From the NCBI GenBank assembly GCA_051878835.1, contig JBJEKW010000093.1, forward strand, positions 1 through 30,364: DNA of 30,364 bases, in the 5' to 3' direction. Source of the DNA: Olsenella_K sp051878835 (GTDB lineage: Bacteria; Actinomycetota; Coriobacteriia; Coriobacteriales; Atopobiaceae). Both the position numbers and the translations under genes were made by a program. Numbering within the stretch: position 1 is the stretch's first letter; each line of letters starts with the position of its first letter. Shown piece after piece: positions 15,769 to 22,799 of the stretch. The notes under the pieces are model-generated. The model searched no databases and was not told the origin of the DNA. It was given only the letters and a program-made list of their open reading frames with translations.

Positions 15769-17582
15769 CAGTTGTATCCCTTGACCTCGCGGAAGACGTC
15801 GGCCAGGTTTCCTGTGCGCCCGTCGAACACCTTGCCGTCCGAGAGCGACGCCAGCTGGTCCAGCTGCTCGCTGTTCGCCTGGCCAAACATGATCGAGAAG
15901 ATCGGCACGTTGGTCCCGGAGTCGCGATAGCTCTGCTCGAAGGCGGCCATGTTGTCCGTGCGGGACTCCCCGTCGGTCATGGCCACGATGGCTATGGTGT
16001 AGGAGGACGGGTCGGGAATGTCCTTTATCAGGTCCAGGGCGGTGGAGAGGCCCGCGTAGAGGTCGGTTCCGCCATTCGCGTCGGTGTCAGCCGCCTGCCG
16101 CAGCAGCGCCGCCGTGTCCGTGCCGTTGGCTGTGCACACGCTACCCACGGTGGACGAGAAGGGCACGAGCACGTTCACGTCGCCCGTCGCCGGCTGGATC
16201 ATGGACTGCGCCGCCTGCGTGGGGTCGAGCGCCTGGTTCAGGCCGTTGACCACGCCTTCCTTGCCCTCTCCGTACATGGAGCCGGAGTAGTCCACAACCC
16301 ATACGGTGTAGGAGGGCTTGCGCAGGTCGCTCTGGTACAGGACCAGGGCCTGGGAGATGACGTCGGCGGTGGGGAAGGTGATGGACTTCAGGACCGACGA
16401 GTCGGTGCTGATGCCCCAGTCGGAGCGAAACGCGGCCTTGACCTGGTCGTCGTCGGGGTTGGCTAGCTTGCCGCCCAGGCCGCAGCGCCGACCCACGCGT
16501 TCCAGGTCCAGCTTCGACTGGTCGTCGGACAGCGCGTCCTGGAACTTCTCGAAGGCGTCCTTCGTGTCCTGCCCCTGTCCGCGGTCGATGTAGCCCAGCG
16601 GGCTGTCCGACACCGCGATGCCGTCAGAGGGGTAGATGGCCAGCAGCGGGTCGTTGCCGTTGCGCTCCAGCTGCTTGTTTGCCTGGATGACCAGCGACTC
16701 GTAGTTCACCATGGCCTGGTGGTCGTCGGGGCTGCTGACGACCATCTGCTTTAGCCAGTCGGAGGAGCCAGAAGAGTGGTCCACCCCCGCCAGCAGCGTG
16801 TGCACCTGGCTGGTTAGCTGGGTGTTCTGGAGGTCGGCAGCCGTCAGCGGCTGGCCGGTGTTGGCCAGGGCGGTCAGGAATGCCAGGTAGGCCGAGGCGC
16901 CGCTGTTCGACTGCGTGGCCGAGGTCATGCTGAAGCTCAGGCTGCCGGACTCGACCGCCTTGATGATGTCCGCGGTGCTGACGCTTTGCGTGGAGCCGTC
17001 GGAGTTTGCCCAGCCCAGGCTGATGGCCTTCTGCCTGCTGATGCCCAGGACCACCGGGGTGGTCGAGGTGGAGCTGGCGTCCTTCACGATGTGGGAGGTG
17101 TCGCCCAGGGAGATCCAGATGGAGGAGGCCGGCCAGACGGCGTCGTAGCCCTGACCGCCGTCCTTCAGCAGGTTCATGATGTCCAGCGAGCCCATGTAGT
17201 GCATCTGGACGGCGACGCCCGAGGAGTCCACCGCGTGCTGGATGGCAGTTGCCGCCTCGTGGTTCTCGGAGCCGGAGGCCACCTTCAGCGTTGCCGCGGC
17301 GTTGCCCTGGGAGGGCGTGAAGGTCTGGACCTTCACGTTGGACTGGGACGAGTCGTCCAGGGTGGCGCCAGACGTCGCGTTGGAGCTTCCGTCGGATGAC
17401 TGCGAGCTGGACGTTTGCGAGTCCGAGGAGTCTGCAGGGGAGCCGTCGGTCGCCGTGGCGCCCGGCTGTCCGCATCCCACCAGGACAAAGGCCAGCAAAA
17501 ATGCCGTAATAGCCAGCAAGATGGTTGCGGCGCGGTCCTTGGTTGCGGCGCGGTCCTGCCTCGAGCGAAAGTCCCTGCACAT
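15768..17582 (-). CDS. Lipoprotein with substrate-binding-like and von Willebrand factor A domains
   Basis: 604 residues from the ATG at 17582, chosen because GGAGG lies 8 bp upstream and a proper lipoprotein signal follows: basic N-region, hydrophobic stretch, and lipobox L-V-G-C with Cys37. After a Ser/Thr/Asp-rich linker comes a binding-protein-like domain (about residues 80-400), then a von Willebrand A domain with the metal-ion site D-Y-S-G-S-M (Asp431, Ser433, Ser435), a later T-D-L-Y, and M-T-D-G-E-S. It should be anchored on the outer face of the membrane. It is the first gene of the operon with XpaC-like, binding-like and TelA genes. An in-frame upstream ATG at 17687 would bury the signal peptide and is rejected. 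An 18-bp tandem duplication lies in its signal region. Confidence 0.88.
   Translation of the reverse strand: MCRDFRSRQDRAATKDRAATILLAITAFLLAFVLVGCGQPGATATDGSPADSSDSQTSSSQSSDGSSNATSGATLDDSSQSNVKVQTFTPSQGNAAATLKVASGSENHEAATAIQHAVDSSGVAVQMHYMGSLDIMNLLKDGGQGYDAVWPASSIWISLGDTSHIVKDASSTSTTPVVLGISRQKAISLGWANSDGSTQSVSTADIIKAVESGSLSFSMTSATQSNSGASAYLAFLTALANTGQPLTAADLQNTQLTSQVHTLLAGVDHSSGSSDWLKQMVVSSPDDHQAMVNYESLVIQANKQLERNGNDPLLAIYPSDGIAVSDSPLGYIDRGQGQDTKDAFEKFQDALSDDQSKLDLERVGRRCGLGGKLANPDDDQVKAAFRSDWGISTDSSVLKSITFPTADVISQALVLYQSDLRKPSYTVWVVDYSGSMYGEGKEGVVNGLNQALDPTQAAQSMIQPATGDVNVLVPFSSTVGSVCTANGTDTAALLRQAADTDANGGTDLYAGLSTALDLIKDIPDPSSYTIAIVAMTDGESRTDNMAAFEQSYRDSGTNVPIFSIMFGQANSEQLDQLASLSDGKVFDGRTGNLADVFREVKGYN
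17523..17558. repeat. 18-bp tandem duplication inside the lipoprotein signal region
   Basis: Two adjacent 18-bp copies (17523-17540 and 17541-17558) differ at one base. They encode a repeated six-residue basic stretch (Q-D-R-A-A-T then K-D-R-A-A-T) in the N-region of the signal peptide. Confidence 0.9.
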
Positions 17583-17923
17583 AGCGTAGACCTCCAGTAC
17601 CTTGAAGTACCCACGGGAGATTGCGGAAGTGCCAACCGGAGGGGCTTGCCCAGAATGCCGGAACGATGGCATCCCACAGACGCTCAATGAGGTCCATCCG
17701 GTTGGAGCTATGGTAAGGGTTGCGTATCAGCGTACTGTAAGGTTGCGTTGAGCGGCCATACAGAATCTTGGCTTGGAGCTTACGGCGCTTTACAAATGCC
17801 CGAGTCACGAAAAGAGCGACAGCCGAACTTGAGCCACAAAAGGGTGACGGTCGGACCGAAGTCACGAAAAGGGCGACGGTCGGATCGGAATCACCAAAAG
17901 GGCGACGGCCGAACTTAAGCTAC
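17583..17923. other. Upstream region of the TelA operon
   Basis: About 340 bp. It holds the operon leader and Shine-Dalgarno (17591-17595, minus strand). There is a weak minus-strand promoter candidate: TTACAG at 17735-17740 and TACCAT at 17710-17715, with a long 19-bp spacer. Then come the degenerate repeats at 17804-17951 that continue into the tRNA-Ala terminator. No gene is seen. Confidence 0.55.
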
Positions 17924-17951
17924 AAAAAAGGCGACAGCCGAAGCTGCCGCC
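17804..17951. repeat. Five ~29-bp degenerate repeats matching a terminator arm
   Basis: Units at 17804-17832, 17833-17860, 17861-17890, 17891-17918 and 17919-17951 share the form GTCACRAAAAGGGCGACGG followed by YCGRA. The last unit is the working half of the tRNA-Ala terminator (AAAAAAGGCGACAGC, then the loop). The other four look like decayed copies of that T-tract plus distal stem arm, without the proximal arm. Confidence 0.85.
17924..17951 (-). terminator. Rho-independent terminator after tRNA-Ala copy 2
   Basis: On the minus strand: stem GGCGGCAGC with GCTGTCGCC (one G-U pair), TTCG loop, six T. It has the same offset from the tRNA as the terminator of copy 1, but with changed stem bases. 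Confidence 0.93.
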
Positions 17952-17961
17952 TGAGATTACA

Positions 17962-18037
17962 TGGTGGAGAATAGGGGATTCGAACCCCTGACCTCATGAC
18001 TGCCAGTCATGCGCTCTCCCAACTGAGCTAATTCCCC
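17962..18037 (-). tRNA. tRNA-Ala (GGC anticodon), copy 2
   Basis: Identical in the 73-nt cloverleaf and encoded CCA to copy 1 at 12547-12622, including G3-U70 and anticodon GGC. The identity extends through 95 bp (17959-18053 against 12544-12638) with two differences, both upstream of the tRNA. Confidence 0.98.
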
Positions 18038-18056
18038 GTGCGTTGGTGCGGGGATT

Positions 18057-18084
18057 AGAATACCAGACTGAGCCCTCGCGTCAA
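18057..18084 (-). promoter_or_regulatory. Promoter of tRNA-Ala copy 2
   Basis: On the minus strand: TTGACG (5 of 6), 16-bp spacer, TATTCT with an upstream TG (extended -10). It is at nearly the same distance from the tRNA as the copy 1 promoter but with different hexamers, so both copies are probably expressed. Confidence 0.75.
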
Positions 18085-18513
18085 GCGAAAACTTTCGGCA
18101 GTCGGAAAATTTGTTGTGGCAGTGTGCGGGAAAGCGCAGCGTCGTTCGGGAAGGCGATGCGAGAGAGCGATACGGGCAAGAAGGGCCACCGGGAACAGCG
18201 AGCCGCAAGGATGACGCACACCAAAGCCGGACTGCGCGCAAAGGTGAACACCCTTGCGCGCAAACAGCCTGCGAAATGTGCACCTTTGCGCGCAGGTGCG
18301 AACAAAGGTGCGAATTCTTGGTCGGTTTGCGCGCAAAGGTTACCATCTTTGCGCACAAAGGGGACGCTCCACAAACCGAAATAGCCCGTTCCCGCGCGCG
18401 GCGAGCCGCCTGCATCGGGGTAGAAGTAACCTGTAGCTTAGGAGCTGCGTTATGCAGCCGCCAAATCGCGGGCCTCCCAGACGAGCGCCCTTCGCAACCA
18501 AAGGAGAACGGTC
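18085..18513. other. Intergenic region between tRNA-Ala copy 2 and the small membrane protein gene
   Basis: About 430 bp with no credible gene. The middle (18233-18360) holds the cluster of hairpins listed separately. The right end carries the Shine-Dalgarno of the next gene (AGGAG at 18502-18506). No clear promoter is seen for that gene. Confidence 0.6.
18233..18360. repeat. Cluster of three hairpins built from one motif
   Basis: The motif TTTGCGCGCAAAGGTG, or parts of it, occurs about six times in alternating orientation. It forms three inverted repeats in a row: 18234-18246 with 18249-18261 (13 bp, one mismatch), 18280-18288 with 18303-18311 (perfect 9 bp), and 18326-18338 with 18347-18359 (13 bp, one mismatch). 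The core TTTGCGCGCAAA is itself a perfect palindrome. It may be an operator cluster for the downstream gene or a structured leader. Confidence 0.85.
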
Positions 18514-18903
18514 GTGTCCTCAGACAGCAAGCGCATCAAAATATGTACACTCGTCAGCCTCATCTACGGCATCGTCGCCGCCATCATGGGCATCGTGTTC
18601 GCAGTGACCACCACGGATGCCACGTCGTGGCCGGTCGTCGGGACGGGCGTCCTGTCGGCCGTGGTTGGCGTCAGGGGAGCGCTGATTGCAAACGTGCCCT
18701 CCACCATCGCGAAACTGGTCAAGCTGGCCGTCATCGTGTTCATCGTGCAGGCTGTCGTGGCGCTGCTGGCGCTCTTCCTCGTGGGTCCGCAGAACGTGAA
18801 CGACTACGTGCTGCCCTTCTCGCTGATGCTGGTGTCCATGATTGTGACGCTGATCATCGCAATCCTGTCACAGCAGCTCAACCGTAAGAACCTGGCAAAG
18901 TAG
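18514..18903 (+). CDS. Small membrane protein with four helices, function unknown
   Basis: 129 residues from a GTG with AGGAG at 18502-18506 seven bases upstream. Hydrophobicity suggests four membrane helices at about 10-32, 40-60, 66-93 and 100-122, with short polar ends; the N-terminus is basic (S-K-R-I-K). No family is recognised. It stands alone, with a terminator 39 bp downstream, and its leader holds the hairpin cluster, which could regulate it. Third-position G/C use and a good ribosome-binding site support it as a real gene. Confidence 0.8.
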   Translation: MSSDSKRIKICTLVSLIYGIVAAIMGIVFAVTTTDATSWPVVGTGVLSAVVGVRGALIANVPSTIAKLVKLAVIVFIVQAVVALLALFLVGPQNVNDYVLPFSLMLVSMIVTLIIAILSQQLNRKNLAK

Positions 18904-18941
18904 GCTTGCGGGCGTAACGGCAAACTTCGTGCAATATAGGA

Positions 18942-18976
18942 AGGCCCGGGCGGTGCAATAGCCGCCCGGGCCTTTT
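18942..18976 (+). terminator. Rho-independent terminator after the small membrane protein gene
   Basis: A perfect 12-bp stem (AGGCCCGGGCGG/CCGCCCGGGCCT) with an 8-base loop, followed by TTT. One of the strongest stems in the window. Confidence 0.93.
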
Positions 18977-19047
18977 GCTGTTTGGGCTTTGATGTCGCGC
19001 CCGGAAGGGCGATGAGAGGGGCCAAGAAAAAAATTCCAAATTGGTCC

Positions 19048-19076
19048 TTGCATCGTTCGAGGTGTTCTGCCATTAT
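19048..19076 (+). promoter_or_regulatory. Possible promoter of tRNA-Val
   Basis: TTGCAT at 19048-19053, 17-bp spacer, CATTAT at 19071-19076. Match to consensus is modest (3 of 6 and 4 of 6), but spacing and distance to the tRNA (20 bp) fit. Confidence 0.45.
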
Positions 19077-19095
19077 TACTTCTCGCAAGGCGCAC

Positions 19096-19170
19096 GGGCG
19101 ATTGGCTCAGGGGTAGAGCACTTCCTTCACACGGAAGGGGTCGCTGGTTCGAATCCAGCATCGCCCACCA
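19096..19170 (+). tRNA. tRNA-Val (CAC anticodon)
   Basis: A 72-nt cloverleaf plus encoded CCA (19168-19170). The acceptor stem is GGGCGAT/ATCGCCC, the anticodon stem CTTCC/GGAAG with loop TTCACAC, anticodon CAC, reading GUG codons. The T arm is GCTGG-TTCGAAT-CCAGC. A terminator with a TTCG loop follows 11 bp later. Confidence 0.97.
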
Positions 19171-19181
19171 TTGAATTTGAG

Positions 19182-19206
19182 GCCAGGTCTTCGGACCTGG
19201 CTTTTT
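19182..19206 (+). terminator. Rho-independent terminator after tRNA-Val
   Basis: A perfect 8-bp stem GCCAGGTC/GACCTGGC with a TTCG tetraloop and five T. Confidence 0.95.
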
Positions 19207-19482
19207 CTTTAGCTCAAACTTTCGTTCCCGCGTGTTTCGGCACCGCACATGCATGACGCAACTAATATTTCTGAGCTGCATTACCGGGGCGTTCGTCTGG
19301 GTGACGATGTCGTGGATAGAGCTTGGAGCGTGACTGCCCTTCTTGCCTGGTCTTTTTGCGTAGCACGGCTGGTGGGTGGGCCGGCCGCGCGCAGCCCGTG
19401 TAGAATCTGCTCTGTATGTGGCGGCGCGCCGGATGCGCGTCGCGTGGTTGCGCGGGCGCAGGCCCGAAGCGAGGAGGCTCTT
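19207..19482. other. Upstream region of the VOC protein gene
   Basis: 276 bp with no gene. A TAGAAT -10-like hexamer at 19401-19406, preceded by TG, lies 77 bp before the VOC start; no -35 is clear. The leader between it and the Shine-Dalgarno is GC-rich with short self-complementary stretches. Confidence 0.45.
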
Positions 19483-19863
19483 ATGGCACAGAACACGGAC
19501 GATCCCGTCGAGCTCTTTGACCTTCACATCTCTCACGTCGGCATCAACACCAACAGCCCCGAGGAGGCCGAGGCGGTCGCGAAGGAGTTCGAGGACCTCA
19601 TGGGCCTCATGCGCATGCACACCGCGCCCGTGTCTACCTTTGCCGGCACGCTGATCGAGGTCATGAACAACGGCGGACGCGGCGAGAAGGGCCACATCGG
19701 CTTCTACGTGAACGACATCCCCGCGGCCGAGAAGTGGTTCGCCAAGCGCGGCTTCGAGATCGACGAGTCCACGCGCAACCTGAACCCCGACGGCACCACG
19801 CGCCTGGTCTACTTCAAGAAGCACATCGCGGGCTTCGCGATTCACCTGACCTGCGACAAGTAG
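19483..19863 (+). CDS. VOC-fold (glyoxalase-like) protein
   Basis: 126 residues. The pattern H-I-S-H-V-G-I-N near the N-terminus, I-E-V-M-N at about residue 58, the H-I-G-F-Y-V-N-D-I segment, and a closing beta strand ending in F-A-I-H-L-T-C fit the vicinal oxygen chelate fold with its paired beta-alpha-beta-beta-beta units. The substrate is unknown. The ATG is set by GAGGAGG at 19471-19477; the frame is open upstream to 19249, but that stretch has no family resemblance. An ABC-F gene follows 73 bp later. Confidence 0.82.
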   Translation: MAQNTDDPVELFDLHISHVGINTNSPEEAEAVAKEFEDLMGLMRMHTAPVSTFAGTLIEVMNNGGRGEKGHIGFYVNDIPAAEKWFAKRGFEIDESTRNLNPDGTTRLVYFKKHIAGFAIHLTCDK

Positions 19864-19936
19864 TCGACGCCGCGCCACGCAGTTCGGCGGGCGGACGAAG
19901 CGCCCGCAAGCACCACAAGGATGTGAGCAAACAGCT

Positions 19937-21931
19937 TTGATAGCACTTGCAGACAAGATAACGAAGTCCTTTGGCGGCCGTGTCCTGTACGCGGCCGCTA
20001 CCTTGCAGCTGAACGCCGGAGAGCGCTGGGCCCTGGTGGGTCCCAATGGCGCGGGCAAGACCACGCTCTTGCGCATCATCATGGGCCAGGAGTCCGCCGA
20101 CGAGGGCACCGTCAGCTTTGCCAAGGACACCACGGTGGGCTATCTGGAGCAGGAGACCAAGCTGGCCGGAAACAAGACCGCCCTGCAGGAGGTCGTGGAC
20201 TCCGCGCATGAGATTAAGCACCTTCAGGAGCGCATAACGGAGCTGGAGGGGCTCATCTCGACCACGAAGCCCGGCCCCGAGCTGGACAGCCTGCTGCAGC
20301 AGTACGGCAAGGACCAGGACCGCTTCGAGCGCCTGGGCGGCTACGAGCTGGAGGCCCGCGCCAAGGAGATCCTGGCCGGTCTGGGCTTCCCCGTGGAGGA
20401 CTTCGACAAGCCTGCCATGGACTTCTCGGGTGGCTGGCAGATGCGCATCAGCCTGTCGAAGCTGCTGCTGCGCCATCCCGACCTGCTGCTGCTGGACGAG
20501 CCCACGAACCACCTGGACCTGGAGAGCGTCCAGTGGCTGGAGCAGTTCCTGGCGTCGTATGACGGCGCCGTGCTGCTGGTGAGCCACGACCGCGCGTTCA
20601 TGGACGCCTGCGTCAGCCACGTGGCGTCTCTGGAGAACAAGCGCCTGTACACCTACACGGGCAACTACTCCCAGTACCTGCAGCAGCGCGAGGACAACCT
20701 GGAGCAGCTGCGCGCCAAGCGCGCCGCCCAGGAGCGCGACATCCAGCACATGGAGGTCTTCATCGAGCGCTTCCGCTACAAGCCCACGAAGGCCCGCCAG
20801 GTGCAGGAGCGCGTAAAGAAGCTGGAGAAGGTCAAGTCCGAGCTCGTGGTTTTGCCCGAGCAGTCCAAGAAGGTCCACTTCAAGTTCCCGGATCCGCCGC
20901 GCACGGGCGACATGGTGGTGTCTTTGAACCACGTGGCGAAGTGGTTTGGCCAGAACCACGTGTACGACGACGTGGACTTCAAGCTGTACCGCGGCGACCA
21001 CGTCAGCCTGGTAGGCCCCAACGGCGCCGGCAAGTCCACGCTGATGAAGATTATCAACGGCACGTTCCTGCCCACGAAGGGCACCGTGGAGCTGGGACAG
21101 AACGTCACGAAGGCCTACTACGCCCAGCATCAGCTGGAGACGCTGAACCCCTCCAACACCGTCCTGGCCGAGATGGACGAGGTAGCCCCCGGCTGGACCA
21201 CGTCCGAGGAGCGCAAGCTCCTGGGCGCGTTCCTCTTTCACGGCGACGACGTGTTAAAGAAGGTGTCGGTGCTGTCCGGCGGCGAGCGCGCACGTCTGGC
21301 CCTGGCAAAGATGCTGGTGGCCCCCGAGCCGCTGCTGCTGCTGGACGAGCCCACGAACCACCTGGACATCGACTCGGTCGACGTCCTGGAGGAGGCTCTG
21401 AAGAACTTCCCGGGCACCATCATCCTGATCAGCCACGACGAGCACCTGGTGCGCGCCATCTCGAACAAGGTCATCGACGTGCGCGACCACAAGGCCACGG
21501 TCTACGACGGCGACTACGAGTACTACCAGTTCAAGCGCGCCGAGCTGGAGGCGGCCAACGCCGGCTCCGGATCCGCGGTGCTGTCCAGCGCCGTGTCCAG
21601 CCACGAGCGCCAGCAGGAGCAGGACCAGGCCAGCAAGGGCCGCAACGTAAAGACGAAGGAGCAGCGCCGCGCCGAGGCCGAGGCCCGCAAGGCCCAGAAC
21701 AAGGCCCTGCGCGCCACGAAGCGCCGGCTGAAGGAGGTCGAGGCCGCCCTGGGCCCGGCCCACGAGCGCTACGAGGAACTCATGAAGGCCATGGCCTCCG
21801 AGGAGCTGTACAACGACTCCCAGAAGTTCGACGAGGCCATGAAGGAGTACAACGCCCTGTCAAAGAAGATCCCGCGGCTCGAGGAGGAATGGCTCGAGTT
21901 GTCCGAGAAGATCGAGGAGGGTAGCGAGTAA
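19937..21931 (+). CDS. ABC-F family ATPase
   Basis: 664 residues, two ABC ATPase domains and no membrane part, so a ribosome-associated ABC-F translation factor. Walker A is G-P-N-G-A-G-K-T-T at residues 35-43 and G-P-N-G-A-G-K-S-T from 360. Signature motifs are S-G-G-W-Q and S-G-G-E-R, and both Walker B are L-L-L-L-D-E-P-T-N-H-L-D. Between the domains lies the family linker (E-R-F-R-Y-K-P-T-K-A-R-Q-V-Q). The last ~110 residues are a charged coiled coil. It could be a housekeeping or a drug-protection member; sequence does not decide. The TTG start gives the standard M-I-A-L-A-D-K-I, but the only Shine-Dalgarno-like AAGGATG is 13 bp away. The stop overlaps the next ATG (TAATG). Confidence 0.93.
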   Translation: MIALADKITKSFGGRVLYAAATLQLNAGERWALVGPNGAGKTTLLRIIMGQESADEGTVSFAKDTTVGYLEQETKLAGNKTALQEVVDSAHEIKHLQERITELEGLISTTKPGPELDSLLQQYGKDQDRFERLGGYELEARAKEILAGLGFPVEDFDKPAMDFSGGWQMRISLSKLLLRHPDLLLLDEPTNHLDLESVQWLEQFLASYDGAVLLVSHDRAFMDACVSHVASLENKRLYTYTGNYSQYLQQREDNLEQLRAKRAAQERDIQHMEVFIERFRYKPTKARQVQERVKKLEKVKSELVVLPEQSKKVHFKFPDPPRTGDMVVSLNHVAKWFGQNHVYDDVDFKLYRGDHVSLVGPNGAGKSTLMKIINGTFLPTKGTVELGQNVTKAYYAQHQLETLNPSNTVLAEMDEVAPGWTTSEERKLLGAFLFHGDDVLKKVSVLSGGERARLALAKMLVAPEPLLLLDEPTNHLDIDSVDVLEEALKNFPGTIILISHDEHLVRAISNKVIDVRDHKATVYDGDYEYYQFKRAELEAANAGSGSAVLSSAVSSHERQQEQDQASKGRNVKTKEQRRAEAEARKAQNKALRATKRRLKEVEAALGPAHERYEELMKAMASEELYNDSQKFDEAMKEYNALSKKIPRLEEEWLELSEKIEEGSE

Positions 21932-22788
21932 TGGCTCAGAACGACCCCAGGCGCACCTACCGGCCCCGTCACGCCGCCGCGTCCGTGCCCGACCCGGCGG
22001 ACGAGACCACCGTGGTCAACCGCAATGCAGCTACTGCCAGCCGCGCTTCCGTGAACCCGGGTAGCACTGCATCGATGCCCGGCATGCGAGAGGCGCAGGA
22101 GCGGGTGGAGCAGCAGTCTGCGGCGGCGGCATACAACGCCGCAGACAGGGCATACCCTCAGGGTCAACCTTACGGTGCGACCCAGGCGTCTCAGCCTCAG
22201 GCTCGACCTCAGGGCCAGCCTTATGGCCAGGCACCCTACGGACGGCCTGCCTACCCGCAGCAGGGCACCGGTTCCTACGGTGCCCCGGCATACCCCCAGC
22301 AGGGCGCGCCGGGCTATGGTGCTCCCGCGTATCCCCAGCAGGGCTATGCGCAGCAGCCATACCTCCAGCCCGGCTACCAGCAGGCCCCGTACCAGCAGGC
22401 GGCCTACCAGCAGCCCCAGCCCGCACCCAGCGCCGCCCAGCCCCAGCAGCCCTACGGCTACGAGGCACCCCGCCAGGTGGAGCCCGTGGGCATGGGCCGG
22501 CACGTGGCCGCCCGAGCCGTCCTGGCGCTCTTCAGCTGGGTGTTCAGGATAGCCGCCATATTCATTGCCGGCGTCGTGGTGCTGGACTCGCTGTCGCTTG
22601 GTGCCGGCAGGACCGAGCTCCTGCGCGTGACCGCCCTCATCTCGTCCCTGATTCCCCAGGGCCTTTCGGGTATGTACGTCATGGACACGCCCCTGGGCGG
22701 CGCCTTCAGGGGAGACTTCGCCATCGTGGCGCTCGTGCTGCTGGTGGTGGACTGGATACTGTGCCGCATCAGGGCCAGCCTGCGCTAG
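21931..22788 (+). CDS. Pro/Tyr/Gln-rich low-complexity membrane protein
   Basis: 285 residues, no known family recognised. The first ~60 residues are polar. Residues about 70-185 are low complexity, made of Tyr, Pro, Gln, Gly and Ala, with tandem copies of Y-G-A-P-A-Y-P-Q-Q-G and looser P-Y-Q-Q-A repeats. The C-terminal 100 residues are more ordered, with hydrophobic helices at about 200-222 and 255-278. The long disordered part probably lies in the cytoplasm, judged by its N-terminal position and lack of a signal peptide (inference). The ATG overlaps the ABC-F stop, with GGAGG at 21916-21920. Confidence 0.85.
   Translation: MAQNDPRRTYRPRHAAASVPDPADETTVVNRNAATASRASVNPGSTASMPGMREAQERVEQQSAAAAYNAADRAYPQGQPYGATQASQPQARPQGQPYGQAPYGRPAYPQQGTGSYGAPAYPQQGAPGYGAPAYPQQGYAQQPYLQPGYQQAPYQQAAYQQPQPAPSAAQPQQPYGYEAPRQVEPVGMGRHVAARAVLALFSWVFRIAAIFIAGVVVLDSLSLGAGRTELLRVTALISSLIPQGLSGMYVMDTPLGGAFRGDFAIVALVLLVVDWILCRIRASLR
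22240..22345. repeat. In-frame tandem repeats encoding Y-G-A-P-A-Y-P-Q-Q-G
   Basis: About three and a half copies of a 30-bp-class unit (nucleotide core CCCGCATACCCCCAGCAGGG-like) inside the low-complexity gene. Copies vary in sequence and length by whole codons. Confidence 0.8.
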
Positions 22789-22799
22789 AAAGGACCAAC

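Noticed and set aside
12544..18053. Integrative element inserted at tRNA-Ala
   Set aside because: No integrase, excisionase, transfer or replication gene lies between the repeats, and both tRNA copies are whole with their own promoters, unlike an att-site duplication.
18868..20133. Minus-strand open frame with M-L-D-S-N-Q-R-P-L-P-C-E-G
   Set aside because: This peptide is the classic false translation of the reverse strand of a tRNA gene, here tRNA-Val at 19096-19170.
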